NCBI GenBank assembly: GCA_965232165.1
Contig: CBDDOY010000002.1
Span: 124,001 to 188,000 of the forward strand
Length of the DNA: 64,000 bases
Direction of reading: 5' to 3'
Origin: UBA2779 sp965232165
GTDB taxonomy: Bacteria > Spirochaetota > Spirochaetia > DSM-2461
This document shows, in pieces, positions 28,533-38,885 of this stretch. How positions within the stretch are numbered: the first letter of the stretch is position 1; every line of letters starts with the position of its first letter. Below the pieces are notes generated by a model, which was given only the letters and a program-made list of their open reading frames with translations, was not told the DNA's origin and did no database searches. The translations under genes and the position numbers were made by a program.

Positions 28533-29192
28533 ATGAAAAAAATAGTAATAGTTTTTCTATACACAATAATTGCACCATTAGCGACTTGTGATGATAATAT
28601 AATGTTGCGTATTGTGGGGAAAGAACAGGATAAAGAAATTTATGTTGATAAAGTTATTGAATCCTTGGTACTTACAAAAACAAAATCAATGGTACCAAAA
28701 TTGAAAAGCATCCAAGGACTTGAAAATCTTGAGAGTTTAGAAGAATTAACAATAGAATTCACAGACATGACATTTACTGATTTCACTTTTTTAGAAAATC
28801 ATAGAAATCTTGAGATTTTGCGGTTAAAATTCGTTACTGTAACCGACTTGAGATTTATTGGACAGTTGCAAAATCTAAAAAGACTTTATTTAACCGATGG
28901 TCTTGACATAAAAGATACTTCAATAGAACTTTCAGGAAACTCTGAAATTGAATATATTCAAATCTGGGGATTTTCACTAGGTTCTTTTCCACTCGTGAGT
29001 AATTCATCTAATAGTTTCTTATACTTAGACATCGCATGGAGCAATCTGTCTGATTTCAACATCAAAAGTTTGAATCCAGAGGTTAATTACATTATCAAAG
29101 ATAGGTACCTCTCAAAAATTATCGAAGTACCTGAAAATATAATTACATACAATAGTATCCGAGAAACATTGCAATATTCTGAGTTTAATTAG
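28533..29192 (+). CDS. Imm6: leucine-rich-repeat immunity protein, exported
   Basis: 219 residues from the ATG at 28533, chosen for the GGAGAG site upstream and the clean signal peptide KKIVIVFLYTIIAPLATC; the final Cys could be a loose spirochaete-type lipobox. The body has leucine-rich repeats: GLENLESLEELTIEF, NLEILRLKFVTVTDLRFIG and NLKRLYLTDG. LRR proteins bind partners, in line with neutralising the T6 tip. Confidence 0.7.
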   Translation: MKKIVIVFLYTIIAPLATCDDNIMLRIVGKEQDKEIYVDKVIESLVLTKTKSMVPKLKSIQGLENLESLEELTIEFTDMTFTDFTFLENHRNLEILRLKFVTVTDLRFIGQLQNLKRLYLTDGLDIKDTSIELSGNSEIEYIQIWGFSLGSFPLVSNSSNSFLYLDIAWSNLSDFNIKSLNPEVNYIIKDRYLSKIIEVPENIITYNSIRETLQYSEFN

Positions 29193-29236
29193 AATATTTG
29201 AAATACATACCTTTACTCCTTCGGTGCCGGTAGTGG

Positions 29237-29768
29237 ATGCTTGCTTTCATTTCCGGAGCATTAACCGGCATCTTTGACGGGGAAGACCGCGGGCATATCT
29301 ACGAACAAGATTCCGGCGGCCGTGTGAGGAAAAAGACAGCCGCCATATTGAGCAGCCAGGGCAATCCCCTCCCCGTAAGCCCGAACGGCAGCCGCATACA
29401 GGAAATCATTTACTGCGAAGGCGGACTTCCCGGCAGAGGAACCGGCCTGGAGGGCGAATCCCTGAAGTGGCATTATGATGCCCTCGGCCGCTTTACAGGC
29501 CTTGAACGGGAAGGTCTATGGGAAGATAAACGCCGTTACGACCTGCTGGGCCGTCTCACCTACAGGGAAGAGGCTCCCGGCCGGGGCTATTATTTCCGTT
29601 ACGGCACACAGGGACGCTTATCGTCAATCGAAGGCCCCGACGGGCAGGTGATAGAAGGGCGAAGCTATGATATGCAGAGCGGTGAGCTGAAACGGGTGAA
29701 AGACCCCCGGACCGGCAATGAAACCCATTTCCATTTTGACAACCTGGGGCGTCTTTCCCAAGTGACGG
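29237..29768 (+). pseudogene. orphan Rhs core B fragment without a tip
   Basis: YD sequence of the upstream part of core B (GHIYEQDSGGRVRKKTAAIL to LGRLSQVTD) cut off at 29768 where the IS256-type remnant begins. The 5' joint encodes GALTGI, also seen at the start of T14. It overlaps the core segment at the beginning of T3 and extends it upstream. Confidence 0.7.
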
Positions 29769-30320
29769 ATAGTGTCCAGTATAGTTCGCAATTTTCTTTC
29801 AAGAAGCCATCGAATTCTTCCATCAGGCAGCCTGTTCCAATTTAAGTCTTTGTTCATCTATCGCTTTTTCACTAATATACCGTTTCCCAGAAGCCCAGTC
29901 TTCAGAGTATTCTATCAAATAGCAACAGATTAATCTGAGATATGATTCAATACTGGGAAATATTCCAACGACCCGGGACCTCCGGCGGATTTCTCGATTC
30001 AGCCGCTCTAATTGATTGGCTGATGATGTCTTTCTACTGTCTATTTCCGAGAATTCAAAGAATTGGACAGAGTCTTCAAGTCCCTCCTCCAGGCAGTTCA
30101 TCGATTTGGGAAACTGCTCCTTAAATTCGTCTATAATTCTATTGGCATATTCACGGGCTGAATGTGAATCCGGCTGATTCCATATCTGTTTAATGCGGCC
30201 TGCCAGATACTTCTTATCACGAGCCGGTACATGGGAGAGGATATTCCTCATGAAATGGATATTGCACCGCTGCCGGGAACATCCGATGAGTTCTTTACGA
30301 ATAGCTTCCCTGAAGACAAG
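29769..30320 (-). mobile_element. IS256-family element remnant (3' end)
   Basis: Foreign block between Rhs core B and core A. The minus strand encodes the C-terminal third of an IS256/Mutator-type transposase: IRKELIGCSRQRCNIHF, RNILSHVPARDKKYL and LNREIRRRSRVVGIFPS, ending at the stop at 29823. The 5' two thirds, including the first catalytic Asp residues, are missing, so it is inactive. Confidence 0.8.
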
Positions 30321-30743
30321 GAAGGCCGCTATACCCTATATAAGTATGACCTGCTCAACCGCCTTGTATCGGTGAGCAGGCTTAACGACGAGGGAGAAGT
30401 TGAAGTGGCGGCATCCTACCGCTACAGCCACAGGAACTTGCGGATAGAGCGCACCGATAAAGCCGGCACGGTGCGCTATGTGTTCGACCTTGACGGCAGC
30501 ATCATAGAAGAACACCGGGGCGATGAACTGATCCGCTATGTGTTCCGCAGGGGAAAGCACCTGGCCAAGATCACCCCTGACGGGACATATTATTACGGCA
30601 CGGACCGTCTTGGGAGCACCACGGTGATGTTTGACGGGGAGGGCAGCGTAGTCTGGCGGGGGGATGTATCGCCCTTCGGGGAACTGGTGTCCTCCGAAGG
30701 GAGCATTCAAGGAGAGAGTGAAATTCACGGGGAAGGATTATGA
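30321..30743 (+). pseudogene. T7 core: Rhs A-core fragment broken by a frameshift
   Basis: Core A begins abruptly at EGRYTLYKYDLLNRLVSVSR after the IS256 remnant and runs to GELVSSEGSI. Where other copies read ATTGAGGAG this one has ATTCAAGGAG; the extra base shifts the frame near 30710, so core and tip are no longer in one frame. Confidence 0.75.
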
Positions 30744-31368
30744 CGAAGCGGCCGGGCTGTACTACTTCAATGCGAGGTGGTATGATGCGGAGCTTGGGCG
30801 GTTTACAACGGAGGATCCGGCGCGGGACGGGTTGAACTGGTATGTGTATGTGAGGAATAATCCTTTGCGGTATGTTGATCCGACGGGACTGGTAAATTGG
30901 GATGTTGTTGCTGATGGCTCCGTAAAAGCAGTAAAGGGAGCTCTGAAAACTGTAATGGGTGTCGGGGCTGTTATTGCCTCCAGTGGTACTGGGGTTGCCT
31001 CTGGAGGTGTTCTAGCACCTGTAGCAGTAGGAGGTATCGTTGTCGGGTCTATCTATGCAGTTGATGGTTTTGTCGAAGCAACTGTAGGTGTTGCTGAAAC
31101 AGTAGCTGGCCTAATGGAAGATAATCCGGACGCAGTGTACGATAATCCAGACTCTATGTCGGAAATCCTTGGGATTGCTGGTGATGAGCTTATGAAAGGA
31201 GTCACAGGAGAAGAATCCGATGTACTTCAAAATATTGGGAAATGGGTTGGTGGGCAGCCTGCAGATACACTTGACTTTCTTTTTACTCCAACAGATTTAG
31301 GTGCACCTACTTTGGAGGATATGGAGTTCACTTCCTCCCCGATATCCGATTTTGGAGGAGGTGAGTAA
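30715..31368 (+). CDS. T7 tip: Gly/Ala-rich hydrophobic toxin tip after end of core A
   Basis: After ERVKFTGKDYDEAAGLYYFN to YVDPTGL, the ~160-residue tip is rich in small and hydrophobic residues (VMGVGAVIASSGTGVASGG, then VGGIVVGSIYAVDG), predicting membrane-inserting hairpins. A pore-forming or membrane-active role is likely, supported by the tiny two-segment membrane protein behind it. No enzymatic motif is seen. Confidence 0.55.
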   Translation, partial: RVKFTGKDYDEAAGLYYFNARWYDAELGRFTTEDPARDGLNWYVYVRNNPLRYVDPTGLVNWDVVADGSVKAVKGALKTVMGVGAVIASSGTGVASGGVLAPVAVGGIVVGSIYAVDGFVEATVGVAETVAGLMEDNPDAVYDNPDSMSEILGIAGDELMKGVTGEESDVLQNIGKWVGGQPADTLDFLFTPTDLGAPTLEDMEFTSSPISDFGGGE

Positions 31369-31370
31369 GA

Positions 31371-31568
31371 GTGCTTCGTGAAATTGGAAAATATTTATCA
31401 TCACAGGGGTTTGCGATCATTTCGATGACAATGCTTTGGCTGATTCTTTCCGATGAAAAGGCTCTTGAACGAATAAGAAAGAAAAAGGTTCGTCGATTAT
31501 TTTTTATCTCTATCGTTGGATATTTCTTTGTGTTAGCAGTGGAGATTGTACGTATAGCATTAAAGTGA
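31371..31568 (+). CDS. Imm7: small membrane immunity protein
   Basis: 65 residues from a GTG with a GGAGG site nine bases upstream, starting two bases after the T7 stop. Two hydrophobic segments (GFAIISMTMLWLIL and LFFISIVGYFFVLAVEI) separated by a basic loop (RIRKKKVRR). Inner-membrane location fits an antidote to a pore-forming tip. Confidence 0.65.
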   Translation: MLREIGKYLSSQGFAIISMTMLWLILSDEKALERIRKKKVRRLFFISIVGYFFVLAVEIVRIALK

Positions 31569-31868
31569 TCTTTTGTCGAGGACTCACAAGATGCCTTGTT
31601 ATTGAACTGTCCTCTCATTTAGTCGATTTTGCTACTTAGGGCTTGCTTAATAAGTATTTTTTGACTCTGAATACCAGTATAATGAATCAAAACTGCATTA
31701 TAAGTGAGCCAGAATGCAATAATTTGAGAAACTTCGGGGGAATTTTGATTTCTGCTATTACCCAGGTGCAAGGGTTTTGGGCCATTTTTCGCATTTCCCT
31801 TGCACCTGTTTTGTCAAGAATAGATAGCAAGGTTGCTCTAAAGCATTTGTAACTGGCTTTTGCCTTGA
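31569..31868. other. intergenic stretch with terminator-like hairpin
   Basis: Only a perfect 11-bp inverted repeat, AGGTGCAAGGG/CCCTTGCACCT (31764-31774 and 31797-31807), followed by GTTTTG, stands out; it could terminate transcription from T7-Imm7. No gene is supported. Confidence 0.5.
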
Positions 31869-34800
31869 AAGTCTTCGGATGCCGTTGGCTGGACGAACAA
31901 CCGGCGGCCCACATTGAAGTTTGAAACAGCCGATGCCGATGTCGGCATGGGGCATTTTGAGATATCCATCGGAGGACGGGAGTTTGTTACGCAGGAGAGC
32001 CCCTGCAGACTGCCCTTTCTGTCCGAGGGGAAAAACATCGTCACCGTTCGGGCGTTCGATCGGCTGGGGAACAGCCGGGATGCGTCGATAGAGCTGCTGA
32101 TCGACACTGTAGCGCCCGATGAGCCGGACAATTTCCGCGTTGTGCCCGGCAATGGCTCCGCAGTGCTCAAATGGACGGAAGGGGATGATGAGACGATGTC
32201 CTACGTCCTGCAAAGGAAGAGAAATGCCGGTTCAACGCCGACCATTACGGTCCTGCGGGGAAGCGGCCGGGCCGGCTCCGGCGAGAACGGGGGGACATTA
32301 TATTTCGAGCAGGACTGGGAGAACCTGCAAAATGGAGAAATCATCCGCTTCTCCATTTACGGAATAGACCGTGCCGGGAACATCGGGCCGAGCGTGGCGG
32401 CCGAGGCGACGGTCGGCGTGGCCAGGGCGGAGTATAGCGATGAGGAAGACCTGTTTGTTGAATATGAGGATGTCGATCTTTTTATTCCGGCGGAGAGCCT
32501 GGGCGAAAAGACCGAACAGGTGGTGATTAGCGAGATAATCAGCCCCGATATGGAAGAACAGGCGATTAACCCGATAATCAGTCCGATTTATGATTTTTCC
32601 ATTGAAACCGAAAACCCCGGAGGCCCGGAATCCCGAGGTCATGCCAAATTCAAAAAACGCTACATTGGAATGATCGACTATGACGAGTCGCTGGTGCCTG
32701 AAGGATTTCCTGAAGAAAAACTGGGCGTTTATTATTTCAACACGGAATGGGGGCGGTGGTTTATAGAGGAATCGGCTGGAGTGGATACCGAGAACAACCG
32801 CATTATTTTCTCCACCGATCACTTCAGTCATTTTTCCGTTCAGCCGACTGTCGTCAACGACTTGACTCCGCAGGAACTGAGGGAAGTAGAATACACGCCT
32901 TTTTCCGCCCAGACCAAACATGAACCGGTCAGCGTAAGCCCCAAGGGCGGCAGCGTTTCCACTTCAATGACCGAGTTTGTTCTGCCCGGCAGGGATGGGT
33001 TCGATTTTGAACTGCGGCGGATTTATGACACCGGAACGGCGCGAATGGATAATTCCGGCTTTGCGGTGAACTATTCCATAGATATCTCAGTGACAGGCTC
33101 AATGGAACTGATAGCCAGCGGCATTGGTTCAGTGGCGAAGGGAGCGGCACTTGGAATCGTCAGCCAGATTGGAGACAGCATAAAGAAGTACTTCACCAAC
33201 AATGGAGACTTCTCCTACGCCCTGGGACAGGGATGGCGGCTTAATCTGCCCTATATCAGAGGCAGCAACGGCGGCGTTTTGGCACGGACTCCCAGCGGCA
33301 GCTTCTATGATATTCTTTCCATGGACAAGAAATCCGTGATTGACATCGGGCTCTACAGAACCCTGGTTTTTGAAAATCATGAATATGAGGATTTTACGCT
33401 TGAAGTTAAGCAGGTGCGTTCAGATATAACCATAGCCTTGGCATCCGCGATGTCCGGCAGGCCGCCCATCCCGGGATGGCTGCTTTTTTCGGCAAAGATG
33501 ACGATGGCGGACGGCTCCTCTTATAAATTTGACAGCCTGGGACGCCTGTTAGAGATGAAATCAAGCGATGGGAAAAACACCGTCACCGTGAATTATAACG
33601 GCTTTCTGCTGGAAAGCATAGTGGACAGCATGGATCGCAAAGTCCGATTCGAGTATGAAACCAACACCCTGATAGATTCCTATTCCATTGTACCTCAGAT
33701 TAAAAGAATCTGGGTGGAAAACGACCCCCAAGGGCGGGAAGTGCGCTATTCCTACGGGAAGGCCAATGATACGGTTTTCCCCACCAGACTGCCCCTTATG
33801 TCCATGGCCACAGACATTGGCGGCCGCAAATGGCGCTACGATTATGACACCTATTTTCTGGCTGCGACTGATTTTTCCGTGAAGGTGAATGCCTTAAGTC
33901 TCTTGCTGTCTGTGTTTACCGCCGGTCTCGCAAACGAGGCTCTGGCCAAGCTGGGCCTGGGTTCGATCAATTTTTCCGGCGGCTATCAGGCGGAATGGTC
34001 ATTCGTGATGAGCGAGGCCTCCGGACCCGGCATAGGCGAGAACTTGATACGGTATAAGGTTCATTCGCTTGACTATACGAAAGTCGAGGTGACGGATTAT
34101 ATTCTGGGCCTGATTCCCACGGCGATAAAAACCTCCTTTCATTTGGAGCAGCGCCTTGCCGCCGGGTCGCACATCTACACAGACCCCGTTCTCAATGTCT
34201 CCCGGAGGAAGAACTACAGCTTTGATTTCAGCTATACCGGGAAGGGGAATCAGTTTACCGTTACGAAGTCCACGGTGTCCGGCGAGTATCTGCGGGAGGT
34301 GCGCTATTTTGACCGCATAACAAAGAAGCGCAGGCGGTATTTGAGCTGGAGCGATGCCGTGACTGATTTCAGCCTGGTTCAGCAGAAGTCATATTTCCAC
34401 ATGAATTCTGAAAAGATACCGCTGGAAGTCAAGATGGATACCTATGATGTCAAGACAGGCGAGTTTCTGCGCTCACAGGCAACAGAATATGACGAGCGCA
34501 GTCTGCGGCCAAAACAAGTTGTCGTCACGCATTCCGATTTGAACGCCATGACGACACAGTACCGGTACGACGGCTGGGGCAACATCGTTTATCAAAGAGA
34601 GGAAACGGCGATATCCGGCTCCAGTCAGTTGATGGAAACCTGGATGTATTACAACGGCTCAGCCCCTCCGTCCGGGCCGGAATGGCCGGCGACCCCGCTG
34701 GAAACTCAAACCGGCCTGCCGGACCGAATTCATGACCGTCTGCTGGGCCGGGCCGTGAAACACAGCGTCAACGGCCCCGAAGGCCCCATGGCTCCGAAAA

Positions 34801-37800
34801 CCCGATACAGCTATTTCCTCTACAACGGCCTGGGGAAAATGACCAAAGAGGCCCTGCGGGTGTCCGGCAAATGGGCCGTCAGCCAATACGCCTATGATGC
34901 AGACACCGGGGAACTTACCCGGACAACCGATCCCGACGGTGCGGCCGCCGACATCATCTGGAATTATGAAGCGCCGGGGGACAGCTACACCAAAACCACT
35001 GTCAGCAGGGACGTGAAGGATGCGGACGGCGGGAAAGCGGACATCCGGACCGTGTCGGCCTACGATGACGTCTTCGGCTTTCTGCTCTGGGAGAAGGACG
35101 GCCGCGGCTATGTGACCCGGCTGTGGAGCGACAGCCTGGGCCGCCCCGTTCGAATCCGGCGCCCGGACGACGGCGACGATCCGGACTGGATGCCCGGTTA
35201 CGGGCCCCCTCCCGGGTGGCGGACAGACAACCCCGAAACCCGCATCGCCTACAACGACCGGAGCCTCTCCATAACCGTCGCCCAGCCTCTGAAAGCCGTC
35301 CAGACCTACCAGTTCGCCCATGACGGACAGCTTGTCTCCAAAACCGCCGTCAGCCGCGGCGGCTATGACAAAGAGGGCCGCCCCCTGGCGGCGCCGCAGG
35401 ATGTCAGACACCGCTGGAGCTATGATGCCTATGGCAGGATGACAGGCTATATAGACCCGTCCGGCCTGCGTGTCGATTTCTCTCACGACTCCCAGGACCG
35501 CCTGACCGAAGAGGTGTTCCATCTTGAGGGAGGCCGAACCGCCCGGCGCAGCTACAGGCACAGCGTCAGCGGGGATGTCAAAACCATTATTGATGAATTG
35601 GGCAACAAAACCATCGAAGAATACGACATGAGCGGCCGTCTTCTAATCAGGTCCCATTATTCCTCCGAGGGGCGCACCCTTTTCAGGGAGAGCTTCAGCT
35701 ATGATGCATTAGGGAACCGGATCAGCGTCACCGATGCAGCGGGCAGCAGCACCCTCACCGAATACAGCGAGCGCAGCCGGCCGGTCAAAGTCACAGGGCC
35801 GGAGGCCGAGTATTTCGACGGTAATCAGTCCTGCCGAACCGCAGCCCGCACCCGCAATGAATACAGCCCGGCCGGTCATCTCATCGCTGAGCACAGCTCC
35901 TCCCGAAGGGGCGGGGATACCATAAGCATGGAAACCGATGCCCTGGGGCGCGTTATTACCGAGACCGTCCATGTCCGGGGGGAGGAAGGGCTGACCCGAA
36001 AATACACCGCAAAACATTTTTATGATGAAAACGGCAGCCGGGTGCGTACCGTCGACCCCCTGGGCGGCGAGACCCGCACCGAATACACTCCCCGCGGCCA
36101 GAAGAAAAGCATCACCGACCCCGACGGCCATAAGACCGGCTTCACCTACGATGCCCTGGACCGCCAGACCTCCGTCACCGGTCCGAGGGGCAGCAGCGGC
36201 AGATACGGGGAGAACTACACCGCTGATCTTTATTATGATGACCTTGACCGGCTGACACGAGCCGTTCTGCCCGCCATAGAACCCGGAGGCGAGCGCGGCG
36301 AGGTCTTATTTTCCTATGACGCCCGGGGAAACCTTCTCTCCCGCATCGAGCCGGACGGCTCCCGCACCGAATACACCTACACCGCCCGGCACTGGAAATC
36401 ATCAGAAACCCAGATAGGCAGGACCCTTGACGGCGCCGTCCGCTCCTACACTGTCAGATACACCTACAATGACATCGGACAAATGACCGTCCGGCAGGAA
36501 CCCGGCGGGGAGAGAACCCGCTTTGAGTACGATGCCCTCGGCCGGAAACTCAAGGAGATACTGCCCGATCAGTCGAAGAGACAGTATTACTGGGACATGC
36601 GCGGCCTCCTGGAGGCACAGGTTGACGGCATAGGAGCCGTAACCCGACACAGCTATGACGAGCTTGGCCGCGAGGTTTCCATGACAGACCCTGAGGGGCA
36701 CACCAGCGGTTACCGCTACGACCAGAGAGGCAACATCGCCCAAATCACAGACCCCTCGGGCGAGTCCTTCACAGCCTGGTTCGATGAGCGCGGCCTTGTA
36801 ACACGGGAAAGGGACAGCCGTGGCAGGGAAAAGCGTTTCGGCTACGATGAGGCCGGACGGCCTGTCTTTTTAGAAGACCCCCGAGGCACCGAAATAACCT
36901 ACACCCACACCCCTGCCGGTCTTGTGGAAAGCATCAGCTATCAAAACGGCGGGGAAACCCATATCCAGAGCTTCCGCTACGACGAGGCCGGAGCCCTCAT
37001 GGAAGCCAATGACAACGGCGTCCTTACCCGCTACAATGAGAAAGACGGAGAATACGTCCCCAACCCCTACGACCTGCAAACCTCCGTGTCGGAAACCCTG
37101 GGCGGGAAAACCCTCACCAGCCGATACACCTATGACATCATGAAGAGGCGGACATCCACGGGCTACAGCAGCGGCGGGAAGACAGAGTACCTCTACAACA
37201 CCCTGGGCCGGCTTGAGCGCATCCCCGGCATCATCGACGAATCCATTAACTTTGACGCCGACGGGCTGGCAGCCGGCTATGAACTGGCCAACGGCGTCCG
37301 CGCCGAATTCGAGTACGACAGCAGAAGAAGAGCGGTTTCCGTCATCCACAGGGATTCATCGGGCAGCACAGGCCAGTCATATCGGCTCACCTGCGACATG
37401 GAGGACAACATCATCCAGCGCAACGGCGACCACTTCAGCTACGACCGCAGCAGCCAGATGACAAGCGCGGTCCTGAGCGGCGATGCATCTATCGAGGAGT
37501 ACCCCCTGGAGGACAGGGAGTTCGCATTAGGTTCGATCCGCTCCGATGTCCGCGCCGACCGGCCGGCGGAGATTCCAGGCGGCGAACTCACCCTGGACTG
37601 GGGCGCCGGCAGCCTGGTGATAGACCTGGGCTACGCCTGCAAGACGAAGACCGTCATAGTCCGCCCCCGCAGCATAAACAGCCGGCTCCGCAAGCCGCAG
37701 CTTTCGCTTTCCACCGCCCTGTACAACATGGAGGGGCAGTACACCGAACAGCCCTTCGGCATGGAAACCGACGAACAGACCGGAGAGATAACATTCACCC

Positions 37801-38885
37801 TGGAGTACGGGGTGTTCACCCGTTTCATCAAGCTGCACAGCCACATCAACGCGCTGGACGCGGAAGGCGAGCCGCTAATGGACCCCGGCAGCTTCGACCT
37901 TGATCCCGAGAGCGTCCGGGTCTACGCCCTCTCGGGCGGCGTCAACAAGTTCTACAGCTACAAGCCCGACGGCGGCCGGGCCGTCCACAGCGCCCTGACA
38001 GACACAATGCGCAGTGACCGCTACAGCTATTACCCCGACAGCGATCTTGTGCAGATCGCCGGGGATTACGCCTGCCGCTACGATGAAAACGGGAACATGA
38101 CGGAAAAGGGAGACAGGTACACCGAAAGCGGGGGAGAGATTACTATACATAAGGAAGGCCGCTATGCCCTATATAAGTATGACCTGCTCAACCGCCTTGT
38201 ATCGGTGAGCAGGCTTAACGGCGAGGGAGAAGTTGAAGTGGCGGCATCCTACCGCTACAGCCACAGGAACTTGCGGATAGAGCGCACCGATAAAGCCGGC
38301 ACGGTGCGCTATGTGTTCGACCTTGACGGCAACATCATAGAAGAACACCGGGGCGATGAACTGATCCGCTATGTGTTCCGCAGGGGAAAGCACCTGGCCA
38401 AGATCACCCCTGAGGGGACATATTATTACGGCACGGACCGTCTTGGGAGCACCACGGTGATGTTTGACGGGGAGGGCAGCGTAGTCTGGCGGGGGGATGT
38501 ATCGCCCTTCGGGGAACTGGTGTCCTCCGAAGGGAGCATTGAGGAGAGAGTGAAATTCACGGGGAAGGATTATGACGAAGCGGCCGGGCTGTACTACTTC
38601 AACGCGAGGTGGTATGATGCGGAGCTTGGGCGGTTTACAACGGAGGATCCGGCGCGGGACGGGTTGAACTGGTATGTGTATGTGAGGAATAATCCTTTGC
38701 GGTTTGTTGATCCTACGGGGCTTGAATGGATCATTACAAACACTTTCGGAGCAGAAGGACCTTATAAAGGCACTAATGGTTTACATTCAGGTATTGATAT
38801 GATATGGGTCGAAGAAGATGGATCAAACGGAACAACAGGGACTGTTCTGCCGTTGGAACCAGGAATTGTGAGTTTCATTGAATGA
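31869..38885 (+). CDS. T8: longest Rhs/YD-repeat protein (core A), missing its N-terminus; tip frameshifted
   Basis: About 2338 codons. Residues 1-165 are Ig/FN3-like (FETADADVGMGHFEISIGG), then a linker, then the SpvB/WapA-like entry GGSVSTSMTEFVLPGRDGFD, then about 1600 residues of YD repeats (for example RYSYFLYNGLGKMTKE), a beta-sandwich-like insert (MEGQYTEQPFG) and the cleavage region DPARDG...FVDPTGL. The tip is the M23 tip of T2, but frameshifted to a stop after GLHSGIDM, before the HxH ligand. The apparent TTG start at 31914 is doubtful: Ig-like sequence (TNNRRPTLKFET) continues upstream in frame to a TGA, and no signal or secretion domain is present. Rhs cores normally form a cocoon around the tip and cleave themselves at DPxGL. 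Confidence 0.85.
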   Translation, partial: KSSDAVGWTNNRRPTLKFETADADVGMGHFEISIGGREFVTQESPCRLPFLSEGKNIVTVRAFDRLGNSRDASIELLIDTVAPDEPDNFRVVPGNGSAVLKWTEGDDETMSYVLQRKRNAGSTPTITVLRGSGRAGSGENGGTLYFEQDWENLQNGEIIRFSIYGIDRAGNIGPSVAAEATVGVARAEYSDEEDLFVEYEDVDLFIPAESLGEKTEQVVISEIISPDMEEQAINPIISPIYDFSIETENPGGPESRGHAKFKKRYIGMIDYDESLVPEGFPEEKLGVYYFNTEWGRWFIEESAGVDTENNRIIFSTDHFSHFSVQPTVVNDLTPQELREVEYTPFSAQTKHEPVSVSPKGGSVSTSMTEFVLPGRDGFDFELRRIYDTGTARMDNSGFAVNYSIDISVTGSMELIASGIGSVAKGAALGIVSQIGDSIKKYFTNNGDFSYALGQGWRLNLPYIRGSNGGVLARTPSGSFYDILSMDKKSVIDIGLYRTLVFENHEYEDFTLEVKQVRSDITIALASAMSGRPPIPGWLLFSAKMTMADGSSYKFDSLGRLLEMKSSDGKNTVTVNYNGFLLESIVDSMDRKVRFEYETNTLIDSYSIVPQIKRIWVENDPQGREVRYSYGKANDTVFPTRLPLMSMATDIGGRKWRYDYDTYFLAATDFSVKVNALSLLLSVFTAGLANEALAKLGLGSINFSGGYQAEWSFVMSEASGPGIGENLIRYKVHSLDYTKVEVTDYILGLIPTAIKTSFHLEQRLAAGSHIYTDPVLNVSRRKNYSFDFSYTGKGNQFTVTKSTVSGEYLREVRYFDRITKKRRRYLSWSDAVTDFSLVQQKSYFHMNSEKIPLEVKMDTYDVKTGEFLRSQATEYDERSLRPKQVVVTHSDLNAMTTQYRYDGWGNIVYQREETAISGSSQLMETWMYYNGSAPPSGPEWPATPLETQTGLPDRIHDRLLGRAVKHSVNGPEGPMAPKTRYSYFLYNGLGKMTKEALRVSGKWAVSQYAYDADTGELTRTTDPDGAAADIIWNYEAPGDSYTKTTVSRDVKDADGGKADIRTVSAYDDVFGFLLWEKDGRGYVTRLWSDSLGRPVRIRRPDDGDDPDWMPGYGPPPGWRTDNPETRIAYNDRSLSITVAQPLKAVQTYQFAHDGQLVSKTAVSRGGYDKEGRPLAAPQDVRHRWSYDAYGRMTGYIDPSGLRVDFSHDSQDRLTEEVFHLEGGRTARRSYRHSVSGDVKTIIDELGNKTIEEYDMSGRLLIRSHYSSEGRTLFRESFSYDALGNRISVTDAAGSSTLTEYSERSRPVKVTGPEAEYFDGNQSCRTAARTRNEYSPAGHLIAEHSSSRRGGDTISMETDALGRVITETVHVRGEEGLTRKYTAKHFYDENGSRVRTVDPLGGETRTEYTPRGQKKSITDPDGHKTGFTYDALDRQTSVTGPRGSSGRYGENYTADLYYDDLDRLTRAVLPAIEPGGERGEVLFSYDARGNLLSRIEPDGSRTEYTYTARHWKSSETQIGRTLDGAVRSYTVRYTYNDIGQMTVRQEPGGERTRFEYDALGRKLKEILPDQSKRQYYWDMRGLLEAQVDGIGAVTRHSYDELGREVSMTDPEGHTSGYRYDQRGNIAQITDPSGESFTAWFDERGLVTRERDSRGREKRFGYDEAGRPVFLEDPRGTEITYTHTPAGLVESISYQNGGETHIQSFRYDEAGALMEANDNGVLTRYNEKDGEYVPNPYDLQTSVSETLGGKTLTSRYTYDIMKRRTSTGYSSGGKTEYLYNTLGRLERIPGIIDESINFDADGLAAGYELANGVRAEFEYDSRRRAVSVIHRDSSGSTGQSYRLTCDMEDNIIQRNGDHFSYDRSSQMTSAVLSGDASIEEYPLEDREFALGSIRSDVRADRPAEIPGGELTLDWGAGSLVIDLGYACKTKTVIVRPRSINSRLRKPQLSLSTALYNMEGQYTEQPFGMETDEQTGEITFTLEYGVFTRFIKLHSHINALDAEGEPLMDPGSFDLDPESVRVYALSGGVNKFYSYKPDGGRAVHSALTDTMRSDRYSYYPDSDLVQIAGDYACRYDENGNMTEKGDRYTESGGEITIHKEGRYALYKYDLLNRLVSVSRLNGEGEVEVAASYRYSHRNLRIERTDKAGTVRYVFDLDGNIIEEHRGDELIRYVFRRGKHLAKITPEGTYYYGTDRLGSTTVMFDGEGSVVWRGDVSPFGELVSSEGSIEERVKFTGKDYDEAAGLYYFNARWYDAELGRFTTEDPARDGLNWYVYVRNNPLRFVDPTGLEWIITNTFGAEGPYKGTNGLHSGIDMIWVEEDGSNGTTGTVLPLEPGIVSFIE

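Noticed and set aside
34659..35561. 300-aa minus-strand ORF inside the large Rhs gene
   Set aside because: Shadow of codon bias in a GC-rich YD region; no ribosome site or family-like sequence.
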